Origin: Roseomonas sp. GC11
Lineage (GTDB): Bacteria; Pseudomonadota; Alphaproteobacteria; Acetobacterales; Acetobacteraceae
Direction of reading: 5' to 3'
Assembly: GCF_024437745.1 (NCBI RefSeq)
Contig: NZ_JANFNY010000036.1
Span: 11,898 to 47,315 of the forward strand
DNA length: 35,418 nt
A program made the translations under genes and the position numbers. Of the stretch, positions 16,149-23,218 are shown one piece after another. The notes below the pieces were generated by a model, which worked only from the letters and a program-made list of their open reading frames with translations, was not told where the DNA came from and did not search any database. The first letter of the stretch is position 1. Each line of letters begins with the position of its first letter.

Positions 16149-17165
16149 TTAGTCGAAGGCGAGCTGCACCTTCAGCGTGCTCGCCGGATCCTTCTCGATC
16201 AGCGCGAAGGCGGCGGGTGCCTCGGCGGCGGCGAAGGTCTGCGTGATCATCGCCTCCGGCCGCAGTTTGCCGGAGGCGAGCCACTCCACCACCTGCGGCA
16301 GCAGGCGGCGGTTGAGGCGCGAGCCCACCAGGCTCAGCTCCTTCTTGACGATCTCCTGCTGGCTCACATTGCAGGGCGCCGGAGAGAAGCCGAGGATGCC
16401 GATGCGCCCGGCCGGGCTGGCCACGCGGCAGGCCTCCTCCAGCAGCGCCGGGATGCCGGCGCCGTCGATCACCACCGAGGGGCCGAGCCCGTCATGCTCG
16501 CCGGCCACCGCCTCGGCCACCGGGGTCTCGCGCGGGTTGACGGTGCGGTCCGCGCCGAAGGCACGGGCGCGCTCCAGCCGCGCCGCATCCGGGTCGGCCA
16601 CGATGCAGCGCGCGCCATGCAGCTTCGCCACCTGCAGCACCGTCAGCCCGACCGTGCCGGCGCCGTAGATCAGCACGGAATCCTGCGCCGCGATGCCGGT
16701 GCGGGAGAGCACATTGGCGGCGATGGAGAAGGGTTCCGCCAGGGCGGCGACAGCCACCGGCAGATGCGCCGGCACCTTCACCAGATTGCCCTCCGGCAGC
16801 ACGACATGGCTGCGGAAGCCGCCATCGCGGTGCACGCCGAAGACTTCCAGCTTGCCACAGACATTGGAGCGGCCGGCGCGGCAGGCATAGCACTGGCCGC
16901 AGGAGACCACCGGGTCCGCCACCACGCGGTCCCCCGGCACGAGGCCGGCGACGCCAGGGCCCACCGCCTCCACCACGCCGGCGAATTCATGGCCGATGAT
17001 GCGCGGGTATTTCGCGAAGGGATTGCTGCCGTGGTAGATGTGCAGGTCAGAGCCGCAGATGCCGGCGCGCTGCACGCGCAGCCGCACCTCGCCCGCGCCG
17101 GGATCGCCCGGCACATCCTCGAACAGCTTCAGCACATGCGGGGTGGTGACGGAAATGGCGACCAT
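16149..17165 (-). CDS. Zinc-dependent medium-chain alcohol dehydrogenase
   Basis: This is a 338-residue medium-chain dehydrogenase. The catalytic zinc site is Cys37, His59-Glu60 and Glu144; the structural zinc site is complete at Cys89, Cys92, Cys95 and Cys103 (CGQCYACRAGRSNVC). The nucleotide fold has GAGTVG at 168-173 and an acidic residue after ARCIVAD, favouring NAD. It resembles L-idonate 5-dehydrogenase, L-threonine dehydrogenase and sorbitol dehydrogenase. In this operon it may oxidise an aldonate or uronate-derived polyol such as L-idonate or L-gulonate, feeding UxuB/UxuA, but the substrate is inferred only from position. It is 9 bp downstream of the GntR gene and 44 bp before dctP. 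Confidence 0.92.
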   Translation of the reverse strand: MVAISVTTPHVLKLFEDVPGDPGAGEVRLRVQRAGICGSDLHIYHGSNPFAKYPRIIGHEFAGVVEAVGPGVAGLVPGDRVVADPVVSCGQCYACRAGRSNVCGKLEVFGVHRDGGFRSHVVLPEGNLVKVPAHLPVAVAALAEPFSIAANVLSRTGIAAQDSVLIYGAGTVGLTVLQVAKLHGARCIVADPDAARLERARAFGADRTVNPRETPVAEAVAGEHDGLGPSVVIDGAGIPALLEEACRVASPAGRIGILGFSPAPCNVSQQEIVKKELSLVGSRLNRRLLPQVVEWLASGKLRPEAMITQTFAAAEAPAAFALIEKDPASTLKVQLAFD

Positions 17166-17174
17166 GGCGGGGCC

Positions 17175-17861
17175 TCAGCGGGGACGGGCGAAGAATTCAG
17201 GGCGGGTCTCGCGCAGCCGCTCGATGGCGGCGAAGACAGTGCGCAGGTGCTGGCGCATCACCGCCTCCGCCCCATCGGCATCGCCGGCGGTGACGCAGGC
17301 GACGATCCGCTCATGCTCGGCGAAGATCATCTCCAGCCAGGACTGGCTCTCCGTCGAGAGGTAGCGCACGCGGTCGAGCTGCGTCTTGACGTCCTGGATG
17401 ACGCGCCAGATGGCGGGGCGGCCGGCCATGCGGATCAGCTCGGCGTGGAACTGCTCATCGGCGGCGAAGAAGTCGCGGGCGCGGCCCTCGCGCACGGCGG
17501 GGCGCTGGCGCTCCAGATGCGCGGCCAGGGCGGCGGCATCGGCCGGCGTCACATGGTCGGCGGCGAGGCGCACGGTGCGGCATTCCAGCGTCTCGCGCAC
17601 GAACTGGCTGTCATGCACGGCATCGAGCTGGATGGGGGCGACGAAGCTGCCGATCTGCGGCTTCACCGCCAGCAGCCCTTCATCGGCCAGGCGGCGGAAC
17701 ACCTCGCGCACCGGGGTGCGGGAGACGCCGAGCTGCTCGGCCAGCGGTGCCTCGGCGATGGCGGTGCCGGGGGGCAATTCGCCCGTCACGATGCGCTGGC
17801 GCAGCGCGGCGTAAAGCTCGCGCGCGATCGGTTCCCTGCCTTCCAGCTCCACCAGCAACAC
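17175..17861 (-). CDS. GntR-family (FCD) regulator of the hexuronate operon
   Basis: This is a regulator of 228 residues from a GTG at 17861. The helix-turn-helix reads IVTGELPPGTAIAEAPLAEQLGVSRTPVREVFRRLADEGLL. The FCD domain carries the metal/ligand histidines in AADEQFHAELI and FAEHERIVA. The frame is open to a TTG at 17921, but that TTG sits inside a likely -35 box (TTGACG), and the extra codons would be read from a palindromic operator. The GTG has AGAAGG eight bases upstream. It heads the operon with the dehydrogenase, TRAP and uxu genes and probably represses it and itself, in the manner of UxuR/ExuR. Confidence 0.9.
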   Translation of the reverse strand: MLLVELEGREPIARELYAALRQRIVTGELPPGTAIAEAPLAEQLGVSRTPVREVFRRLADEGLLAVKPQIGSFVAPIQLDAVHDSQFVRETLECRTVRLAADHVTPADAAALAAHLERQRPAVREGRARDFFAADEQFHAELIRMAGRPAIWRVIQDVKTQLDRVRYLSTESQSWLEMIFAEHERIVACVTAGDADGAEAVMRQHLRTVFAAIERLRETRPEFFARPR

Positions 17862-17883
17862 GGCACCGGCCTTCTTGTCTTGG

Positions 17884-17921
17884 ACTGGTATACTAGTATG
17901 CCAGTCTGCGCGCGGCGTCAA
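17884..17921 (-). promoter_or_regulatory. Promoter and UxuR-like operator of the hexuronate operon
   Basis: A 22-bp palindrome at 17884-17905 has half-sites ACTGGTATACT and AGTATGCCAGT and a single mismatch. TTGACG (minus strand, 17921-17916) is a good -35 box, and weak -10 candidates (CATACT or TACTAG) fall within the palindrome 15-17 bp away. A repressor bound there would block the promoter. The TGGTATAC half resembles the enterobacterial UxuR/ExuR consensus TTGGTATACCAA. Confidence 0.65.
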
Positions 17922-17927
17922 ACCGGC

Positions 17928-17955
17928 TTGCCCCGCCCTGGCCCCGCCATATTAT
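17928..17955 (+). promoter_or_regulatory. Possible promoter of the DUF3237 gene
   Basis: TTGCCC (17928-17933) and TATTAT (17950-17955) are 16 bp apart, about 45 bp before the ATG at 18000. The A+T-rich patch 17949-17974 stands out in a GC-rich setting and holds an imperfect inverted repeat (CCATATTAT and ATAATAATGG). It lies back to back with the GntR operator, so that regulator may also affect this gene. Confidence 0.4.
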
Positions 17956-17999
17956 CTACCGTTCATAATAATGGCCGGAACACCCGGCAGGGGAGGACC

Positions 18000-18458
18000 A
18001 TGACCACCGCGCCCATGCCCGAATTCCTCGCCACGATCCGCGTGGCCGTAGCGCCGCCGCTGCTCTTCGGCGCCGGGCCGCTCGGCGAGCGGCGCGTGGT
18101 GCCCATCCTCGGCGGGCAGGTGGAGGGGCCGGCCCTGCGCGGCGAGGTGCTGCCCGGCGGCGCCGACCACCAGCTGATCCGCCCCGATGGCGTGGCCGAG
18201 ATCGAGGCGCGCTACAGCCTGCGGCTGGCGGGGGGCGCGCTGGTGCATGTGGTCAACCGCGGCCTGCGCCATGCCGCGCCCGAGGATATGGCGCGGCTGC
18301 TGCGCGGCGAGCCGGTGCCGCCGGAGCGCGTCTATTTCCGCACCGCGCCGGTCTTCGAGACCGGCGCGGCGGAATTCCAGTGGCTGCACCGCCGCCTCTT
18401 CCTTGGCCTGGGCGAGCGCCAGCCGGACAGCGTGCTGATCCGCCTCTACGGCTGGTAG
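18000..18458 (+). CDS. DUF3237 domain-containing protein
   Basis: This 152-residue, single-domain soluble protein fits the DUF3237 family: FGAGPLGERRVVPILGGQVEGPALRGEVLPGGADHQLIRPDG, then ARYSLRLAGGALVHVVNRGLR, and VYFRTAPVFETGAAEFQWLHRRLFLGLGERQPDSVLIRLY. The family has a small beta-barrel fold and no settled function. GGGGAGGA precedes the ATG. It is divergent from the hexuronate GntR and ends only 7 bp from the convergent Bug gene. DUF3237 genes often sit among carboxylate catabolic genes, which this position also suggests, but no substrate can be given. Confidence 0.88.
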   Translation: MTTAPMPEFLATIRVAVAPPLLFGAGPLGERRVVPILGGQVEGPALRGEVLPGGADHQLIRPDGVAEIEARYSLRLAGGALVHVVNRGLRHAAPEDMARLLRGEPVPPERVYFRTAPVFETGAAEFQWLHRRLFLGLGERQPDSVLIRLYGW

Positions 18459-18465
18459 CGCGGGG

Positions 18466-19446
18466 CTATTCCAGCGCCTGGAAGCCGGTGGCGCGCACCA
18501 CCTCCGCCCAGCGCCGCGTCTCCTCGCGCATCAGCGTGGCGAAGGCTTCCCGCCCGGCGCCGCCGGGGCGGAAGCCGGCTTCCTCCAGCCGGCTGCGCAG
18601 GCCGGGCGTGGCCAGGGCGCCCAGCACGGCGCCCTCCAGCGCCGCCTGCACCGGGGCGGGCGTCGCCGCCGGGGCCACCAGCCCGAACCAGGCGCCGAAG
18701 CGCAGCGCGGGCTGGCCCAGCTCCGTGGTCGTCGGCACCTCGGGCAGCAGGGCGGCGCGGGCGGGGCCGGTGGTGGCCAGCGCCTTCATCCGCCCGGCGC
18801 GCACATGCGGCGCGGCCAGCGCCACCGTGGCGAACATGCCCTGCGCCTGCCCGCCCAGCACCGCCGCCACGGCATCCCCCGTGGCGCGGAAATGCACCGC
18901 CTCGGCCGGGATCCCCGTGCCGCTGGCCAGCATGGCGGCGCCGAAATGCCCCGGCGTGCCGGCGCCGAAGGTGGCCAGGAAGACGCTGCGCTGCGCCTTT
19001 GCCCAGGCGACATAGCCCGCGAGGTCGCTCACCGGCAGCGCCGCCGGCACGACGAAGGCGAAATCAGCCGCGGCGATCTCGGCGATGGCGGCGAAATCCC
19101 GCCCCGGATCATAGGGCAGCCGGGCATAGGTGCTGGGCGCCATGGCCAGTTGCCCGACCTCGCCCAGCAGCAGGGTATGGCCATCGGGGGCGGCGGATTT
19201 CGCCACCTCCTGCGCGGCGATGGCCCCGGCTGCGCCGGGCTTGTTGTCCACCACCACCCCGGCGGGGCTGGCCTCCCGCAGCGCATCGGCCAGCAGCCGG
19301 GCGACGAGGTCCGGCCCCGTGCCGGGCGGGAAGCCCAGCACGATCCGCAGGGCCCGGTCGGGGAAGGCCAGCGCCGGGCGCGGCAGGGCGGGCAGCAGCG
19401 CCAGCCCGGCCAGCATGGCCCGGCGGCGCGTGAGCGCGACAGTCAT
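18466..19446 (-). CDS. Bug-family (TctC-like) solute-binding protein, second copy
   Basis: This is a 326-residue periplasmic receptor. The signal peptide TRRRAMLAGLALLPALPRPALA has an arginine cluster before the hydrophobic core. Bug features are IVLGFPPGTGPDLVARLLADAL, VVDNKPGAAGAIAAQEVA, APDGHTLLLG, TFGAGTPGHFGAAML and LPEVPTTTELGQPALRFGAWFGLVAPA. It is clearly diverged from the Bug protein at 4818-5780. GGGAGAG precedes the start. It is divergently transcribed from the molybdoenzyme gene across a strong inverted repeat, so the two may be co-regulated, perhaps delivering or sensing the enzyme's substrate. No permease is nearby. Confidence 0.9.
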   Translation of the reverse strand: MTVALTRRRAMLAGLALLPALPRPALAFPDRALRIVLGFPPGTGPDLVARLLADALREASPAGVVVDNKPGAAGAIAAQEVAKSAAPDGHTLLLGEVGQLAMAPSTYARLPYDPGRDFAAIAEIAAADFAFVVPAALPVSDLAGYVAWAKAQRSVFLATFGAGTPGHFGAAMLASGTGIPAEAVHFRATGDAVAAVLGGQAQGMFATVALAAPHVRAGRMKALATTGPARAALLPEVPTTTELGQPALRFGAWFGLVAPAATPAPVQAALEGAVLGALATPGLRSRLEEAGFRPGGAGREAFATLMREETRRWAEVVRATGFQALE

Positions 19447-19483
19447 GGATGTCTCTCCCTGGAAGGCCTGGTTGGGGCGGCCT

Positions 19484-19512
19484 TTTCATTTATGGAACAT
19501 ACATAAATGAAA
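19484..19512. promoter_or_regulatory. Perfect inverted repeat between Bug and molybdoenzyme genes
   Basis: TTTCATTTATG (19484-19494) and CATAAATGAAA (19502-19512) form an exact 11-bp inverted repeat with a 7-nt spacer (GAACATA). It is 38 bp upstream of the Bug start and about 120 bp upstream of the molybdoenzyme start, in an A+T-rich patch suited to divergent promoters. It is a good dimeric-repressor operator candidate, but no regulator gene adjoins it. Confidence 0.6.
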
Positions 19513-19631
19513 GCCGTCAACGCCTTCCAAGGCCTGTTGCCCCCGTCATGACCTGGCCCCGCCCCGGTTTGACAAGGCCGCCCCGATGGGCAAGCTCCCC
19601 GCCCTGTTGCAGCCGAGGGATGCCCCGCCCC

Positions 19632-21935
19632 ATGACCGAGACGCCGGAAGACGGTTTCCGCCAGCACAGCTCCCACTGGGGCGTCTTCACCGCCCGCATG
19701 CGCGGCGGCGCGCTGGAGGTCCGCCCGCATCCCGGCGACCCGGACCCGAACGGCATCATCGACAATTTCCCCGCCGCCCTGCGGCATGAGGCGCGCATCG
19801 CCCGGCCGATGGTCCGCCGCGGCTGGCTGGAGCGCGGGCCGGGGCCGGATTCCCGCCGCGGGCGGGATGAGTTCGTCCCCGTCTCCTGGGACAGGGCGCT
19901 GGATCTGCTGGCCGGAGAGCTGGCCCGTGTGCGCGGCGCGCATGGCCCGGGCGCGGTCTTCGGCGGCTCCTATGGCTGGGCCAGCGCCGGGCGCTTCCAC
20001 CACGCGCAGAGCCAGGTCCACCGCTTCCTCAACACCGCGCTGGGCGGCTATGTCCGCTCGGTCAACAGCTACAGCTCCGGCGCGGCCACGGTGATCGTGC
20101 CGCATATCCTCGGCAATTACGAGGACCTGACGAAGAACAACGTCACCTGGGAGCAGATCGCCGAGCACACGGATGTGGTGCTGGCCTTTGGCGGCATGGC
20201 GCTGAAGAACTCCATGGTGGCGGGCGGCGGCATCAGCCAGCATGTCGAGCGCGGGGCGATGGCGCGGGCGAAGGCGCGCGGCTGCCGTTTTCTCCTGGTT
20301 GGCCCGCTGCGCAGCGACCTGCCGGAGGAGGCGGGGGCGGAATGGACCAGCCTGCGCCCCAACACCGACACCGCCCTGATGCTCGCCCTGGCGCATACGC
20401 TGGTGGCGGAGGGGCTGCATGACCGCGCCTTCCTCGACCGCTACACGGTGGGCTTCCCCGTCTTCGAGGACTACCTGATGGGCCGCGCCGACGGCCAGCC
20501 CAAGGATGCCGCCTGGGCCGAGCCCATCACCGGCGTGCCGGCGGCGGAGATCCTGGCCATGGCGCGCGGCCTCGCCGGCCGGCGCGTGCTGGTGGTGGTG
20601 GCCCATGCCCTCCAGCGCGCCGAGCATGGCGAGCAGCCGGTGTGGATGGGCGCCGTGCTGGCGGCGATGCTGGGGCAGATCGGCCTGCCCGGCGGCGGCT
20701 ATGGCTATGCGCTGGGTGCCATCGGCTATTACGGCCGCCGCTACAACGCGGTGCCGGTGCCCACCCTTTCCCAGGGGCGCAACAAGGTGGCGGATTTCAT
20801 CCCCGTCGCCCGCATCGCCGACATGCTGCTGAACCCGGGCGGCGCCTATCGCTACAACGGGCAGACGCGGCATTATCCCGATATCAAGCTGGTCTACTGG
20901 GCGGGCGGCAACCCCTTCCACCACCACCAGGACCTCAACCGGCTGCGCCAGGCTTTCGCGCGGGTGGAGACGCTGGTGGTGCATGAACTGGCCTGGACCG
21001 CCACGGCGCGCCATGCCGATATCGTGCTCCCCTGCACCATGACGCTGGAGCGCGAGGATATCGGCGCCAGCTCCAACGACCCGCTGCTGGTGGCCATGCA
21101 CAAGCTGGCCGAGCCCTATGGCGAGGCGCGGGACGACTACGCCATTTTCGCCGGCCTCGCCCGCCGCCTGGGTGTGGAGGAGGCTTTCACCGAGGGCCGC
21201 ACCGCGCGCCAGTGGCTGGAGCACCTCTATGGCCGCACGCGGGAGGCCCTGGCGGCGCTGGGCGCCCCCGCGCCGGAGTTCGAGGCGTTCTGGCAGGCCG
21301 GCACTCTGCCGCTGCCGCAGGCGCCCGATGATGGCGGCCTGCTGCGCGCCTTCCGCCAGGACCCGGAGGGCAACCGCCTTTCCACCGCCTCCGGCCGCAT
21401 CGAGATTTTCTCTGAGACGGTGGCCAGCTTCGGCGAGGCCGATTGCCCCGGCCATCCCGCCTGGCTGGAGCCCACCGATGTGCCGCGCCCGGGGGCGACG
21501 CTGATGCTGGTGGCCAACCAGCCGGCGACGCGCCTGCACAGCCAGTTCGACTTTGGCGGCCACTCGCAGGAGTCCAAGCTGCGCGGGCGCGAGGTGGCGC
21601 GCATGCACCCGGTGGACGCCGCCGCGCGCGGCATCGGCGATGGCGACATCATCCGCCTGTTCAACGAGCGCGGCGCCTGCCTCGCCGGGGTGCGGCTGGA
21701 TGACGGGGTGCGCCAGGGCGTCGTCCAGTTGGCGACCGGCGCGTGGTACGACCCGGTGGACCCGGAGGAGGAGAAGTCCCTCTGTGTCCATGGCAACCCG
21801 AATGTGCTGACGCGCGATGCCGGTACCTCGAACCTCGCCCAGGGCTGCACCGGGCAGCTGACGGCCATCGAGGTGGAGCGCTTCGTGGGCAATCTGCCGC
21901 CGATCCAGGCCTTCAGGCCGCCCAGCGCGGCGTAA
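19632..21935 (+). CDS. BisC/DMSO-reductase-type molybdopterin oxidoreductase
   Basis: This is a 767-residue bis-MGD molybdenum enzyme. There is no N-terminal Cys cluster for an iron-sulphur centre, which places it with the BisC/TorA/DMSO reductases. The molybdenum ligand serine is Ser118 in SYGWASAGRFHH. Cofactor-binding stretches include HSSHWGVFTARM, GIIDNFPAALRHEARIARPMVR, WAGGNPFHHHQDLNRLRQAF, ANQPATRLHSQFDFG and GNPNVLTRDAGTSNLAQG. No twin-arginine signal is visible, so a cytoplasmic role like BisC (biotin or methionine sulfoxide reduction) is favoured over a periplasmic respiratory one. The start could also be the ATG at 19620. It ends directly before the hairpin repeat pair at 21949-22068. 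Confidence 0.92.
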   Translation: MTETPEDGFRQHSSHWGVFTARMRGGALEVRPHPGDPDPNGIIDNFPAALRHEARIARPMVRRGWLERGPGPDSRRGRDEFVPVSWDRALDLLAGELARVRGAHGPGAVFGGSYGWASAGRFHHAQSQVHRFLNTALGGYVRSVNSYSSGAATVIVPHILGNYEDLTKNNVTWEQIAEHTDVVLAFGGMALKNSMVAGGGISQHVERGAMARAKARGCRFLLVGPLRSDLPEEAGAEWTSLRPNTDTALMLALAHTLVAEGLHDRAFLDRYTVGFPVFEDYLMGRADGQPKDAAWAEPITGVPAAEILAMARGLAGRRVLVVVAHALQRAEHGEQPVWMGAVLAAMLGQIGLPGGGYGYALGAIGYYGRRYNAVPVPTLSQGRNKVADFIPVARIADMLLNPGGAYRYNGQTRHYPDIKLVYWAGGNPFHHHQDLNRLRQAFARVETLVVHELAWTATARHADIVLPCTMTLEREDIGASSNDPLLVAMHKLAEPYGEARDDYAIFAGLARRLGVEEAFTEGRTARQWLEHLYGRTREALAALGAPAPEFEAFWQAGTLPLPQAPDDGGLLRAFRQDPEGNRLSTASGRIEIFSETVASFGEADCPGHPAWLEPTDVPRPGATLMLVANQPATRLHSQFDFGGHSQESKLRGREVARMHPVDAAARGIGDGDIIRLFNERGACLAGVRLDDGVRQGVVQLATGAWYDPVDPEEEKSLCVHGNPNVLTRDAGTSNLAQGCTGQLTAIEVERFVGNLPPIQAFRPPSAA

Positions 21936-21948
21936 AAAACTGAATTAT

Positions 21949-21989
21949 CTTCTTTTTCTGAAGAAAAAGAAGCAAAAAGACTTTTCCAG
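21949..21989 (-). repeat. A/T hairpin repeat, copy 5 (CTTC subtype)
   Basis: An 11-bp perfect stem is formed by CTTCTTTTTCT (21949-21959) and AGAAAAAGAAG (21962-21972) with a GA loop, then C, A5, GAC, T4 and CCAG. It lies 13 bp after the molybdoenzyme stop codon. With copy 3 it makes the second subtype, whose outer stem base pair is swapped relative to the GTTC copies. Confidence 0.85.
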
Positions 21990-21990
21990 T

Positions 21991-22026
21991 TTGGCGTCCC
22001 GCCTCAGGCCCGCGGCGGGACGCCAA
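21991..22026. terminator. Perfect 13-bp GC inverted repeat between repeat copies 5 and 6
   Basis: TTGGCGTCCCGCC (21991-22003) and GGCGGGACGCCAA (22014-22026) pair exactly across a 10-nt loop. It lies midway between convergent genes and is flanked on each side by an A/T hairpin repeat in inverted orientation. Together with the flanks it can form a longer, roughly 30-bp, interrupted stem. A bidirectional terminator is the simplest reading. Confidence 0.65.
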
Positions 22027-22068
22027 CTGAAAAAAGTTTTTTGGTTCTTTTTTTCAAAAAAGAACATT
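22026..22068 (+). repeat. A/T hairpin repeat, copy 6 (GTTC subtype)
   Basis: The stem is GTTCTTTTTT (22044-22053) and AAAAAAGAAC (22056-22065), preceded by CTG, A6, G, T6. It is identical over 43 bases to copy 1, loop included, about 22 kb away. It lies 10 bp before the stop codon of the LysR gene on the other strand and is followed by a second partial start of the unit, CTGAAAAAA at 22070-22078. Confidence 0.85.
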
Positions 22069-22078
22069 ACTGAAAAAA

Positions 22079-22987
22079 TCATTCTTCCGCCATGCGGATC
22101 AGCGCTTCCCGCGTCCAGGAGGCCGCCGGGCCCAGGGCCTCATCGCGGCGCTGGACGACGAAGAGAGGCAGGGGCGCGCTCCAGTCCAGCCCTTCCAGCC
22201 GGGCGGGGCGCAGGCGCTGGAGGCGGCCGCGGGCGATGTCCTCCTCCGCCATCGGCAGGGGCAGGCGGCCCCAGCCCAGCCCGCCGGCGATCAGCGCGCG
22301 CTTGGTGGCGAGGTCGTTCACCCGCCAGATGCCGCCATTCGGCAGGGTGAGGGGGCGCCGGCGCGGCTCCCGCGAATGGCTGGAGAGCACCAGCATCACA
22401 TGGTCGCGGAAGGCCTCGGCCGGGATCTCGCCGGGCCATTGCGCCAGGGGGTGGGCGGGGGCGGCCACCGGCACGCGCTCCACCCCGCCGATCGGCACGG
22501 CGGCGAGGTCCGGGTAGCGTTCCACCACCGGCCCGAGCACGCCCAGCGCATAGCGCCCGCCCTGCACCGCCTCGGCCGTGGCATGCATGGACTCCACGGC
22601 CACGCGCACCCGCACCAGCGGAAAGGCCTGGCGGAAGGCGGCCAGCAGCGCCACCAGCCGGGCGGCGGGAAAGGCGGCCTCCACCGCCAGCATCAGCTTG
22701 GCCTCGACGCCCTGGGACAGCCCCTCGGCGGTGCGGCGCAGCGTCTCCATCTCCTGCGCCATGCGGCGGGCGACGGGGAGCAGCGCCTTGCCCTGCGGCG
22801 TCAGCCGCGCGCCGCGCTGCCCCCGCTCGAACAGCACCACGCCGAGATCCGCCTCCAGCCGCTGGATGGCGTAGGTCATGCTGGATTGCGTGCGGTGCAG
22901 CGCCTGGGCGGCGGCGGAGAGGCTGCCATGTTCCACCACGGCGAGGAAGGCCTGGATCTGCTCGGTGCCGGGCAGGGGGGCGGGCAT
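22079..22987 (-). CDS. LysR-family transcriptional regulator
   Basis: This 302-residue regulator has the usual LysR length. The N-terminal helix-turn-helix is IQAFLAVVEHGSLSAAAQALHRTQSSMTYAIQRLEADLGVVLFERG, followed by the linker helix and a two-lobed effector domain (VEAKLMLAVEAAFPAARL onward, with VNDLATKRALIAGGLGWGRLP late). The open frame extends another 2.9 kb upstream antisense to the TonB receptor gene, but homology begins at the ATG at 22987. It is divergent from the TonB receptor across 231 bp containing a TGCCATCG palindrome, so control of siderophore uptake is possible. LysR control of iron uptake is less usual than Fur or AraC control, so the pairing could be incidental. Confidence 0.92.
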   Translation of the reverse strand: MPAPLPGTEQIQAFLAVVEHGSLSAAAQALHRTQSSMTYAIQRLEADLGVVLFERGQRGARLTPQGKALLPVARRMAQEMETLRRTAEGLSQGVEAKLMLAVEAAFPAARLVALLAAFRQAFPLVRVRVAVESMHATAEAVQGGRYALGVLGPVVERYPDLAAVPIGGVERVPVAAPAHPLAQWPGEIPAEAFRDHVMLVLSSHSREPRRRPLTLPNGGIWRVNDLATKRALIAGGLGWGRLPLPMAEEDIARGRLQRLRPARLEGLDWSAPLPLFVVQRRDEALGPAASWTREALIRMAEE

Positions 22988-23143
22988 GGCGTCTATCGAA
23001 TTCCCTGATGGAGTGGTGGCAAATTTTCCCGGTTTCCTGGACGCGGGCGAGCGTGTAACCGCTGCGATACAGGCTCGCCAGCCCTGCCATGCGGCTGCCC
23101 CACTGGGGTGAACCCGGCAAAGGTGCGGAGGGCCGCTTCCTCC

Positions 23144-23166
23144 TGCCATCGTATCTTTCGATGGCA
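23144..23166. promoter_or_regulatory. Inverted repeat between lysR and TonB receptor genes
   Basis: TGCCATCG (23144-23151) and CGATGGCA (23159-23166) are exact inverted copies 7 nt apart, about 50 bp before the receptor start. A related half-site, CGATGCCA, occurs again at about 23199-23206. It is a plausible operator for the divergent LysR protein or for an iron regulator. Confidence 0.45.
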
Positions 23167-23218
23167 TCCTGCGCTTTGTCCTGGGACTGTCCGCATGTCG
23201 ATGCCATTTTGCCAGAAG

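Noticed and set aside
15924-18458. 844-codon + strand frame ending in the DUF3237 protein
   Set aside because: Only the last 152 codons, after a strong ribosome site and ATG at 18000, match a known family. The rest is antisense to the dehydrogenase and GntR genes.
19443-21791. 782-codon open frame antisense to the molybdoenzyme gene
   Set aside because: Composition is typical of a shadow frame and the sense gene has complete cofactor motifs.
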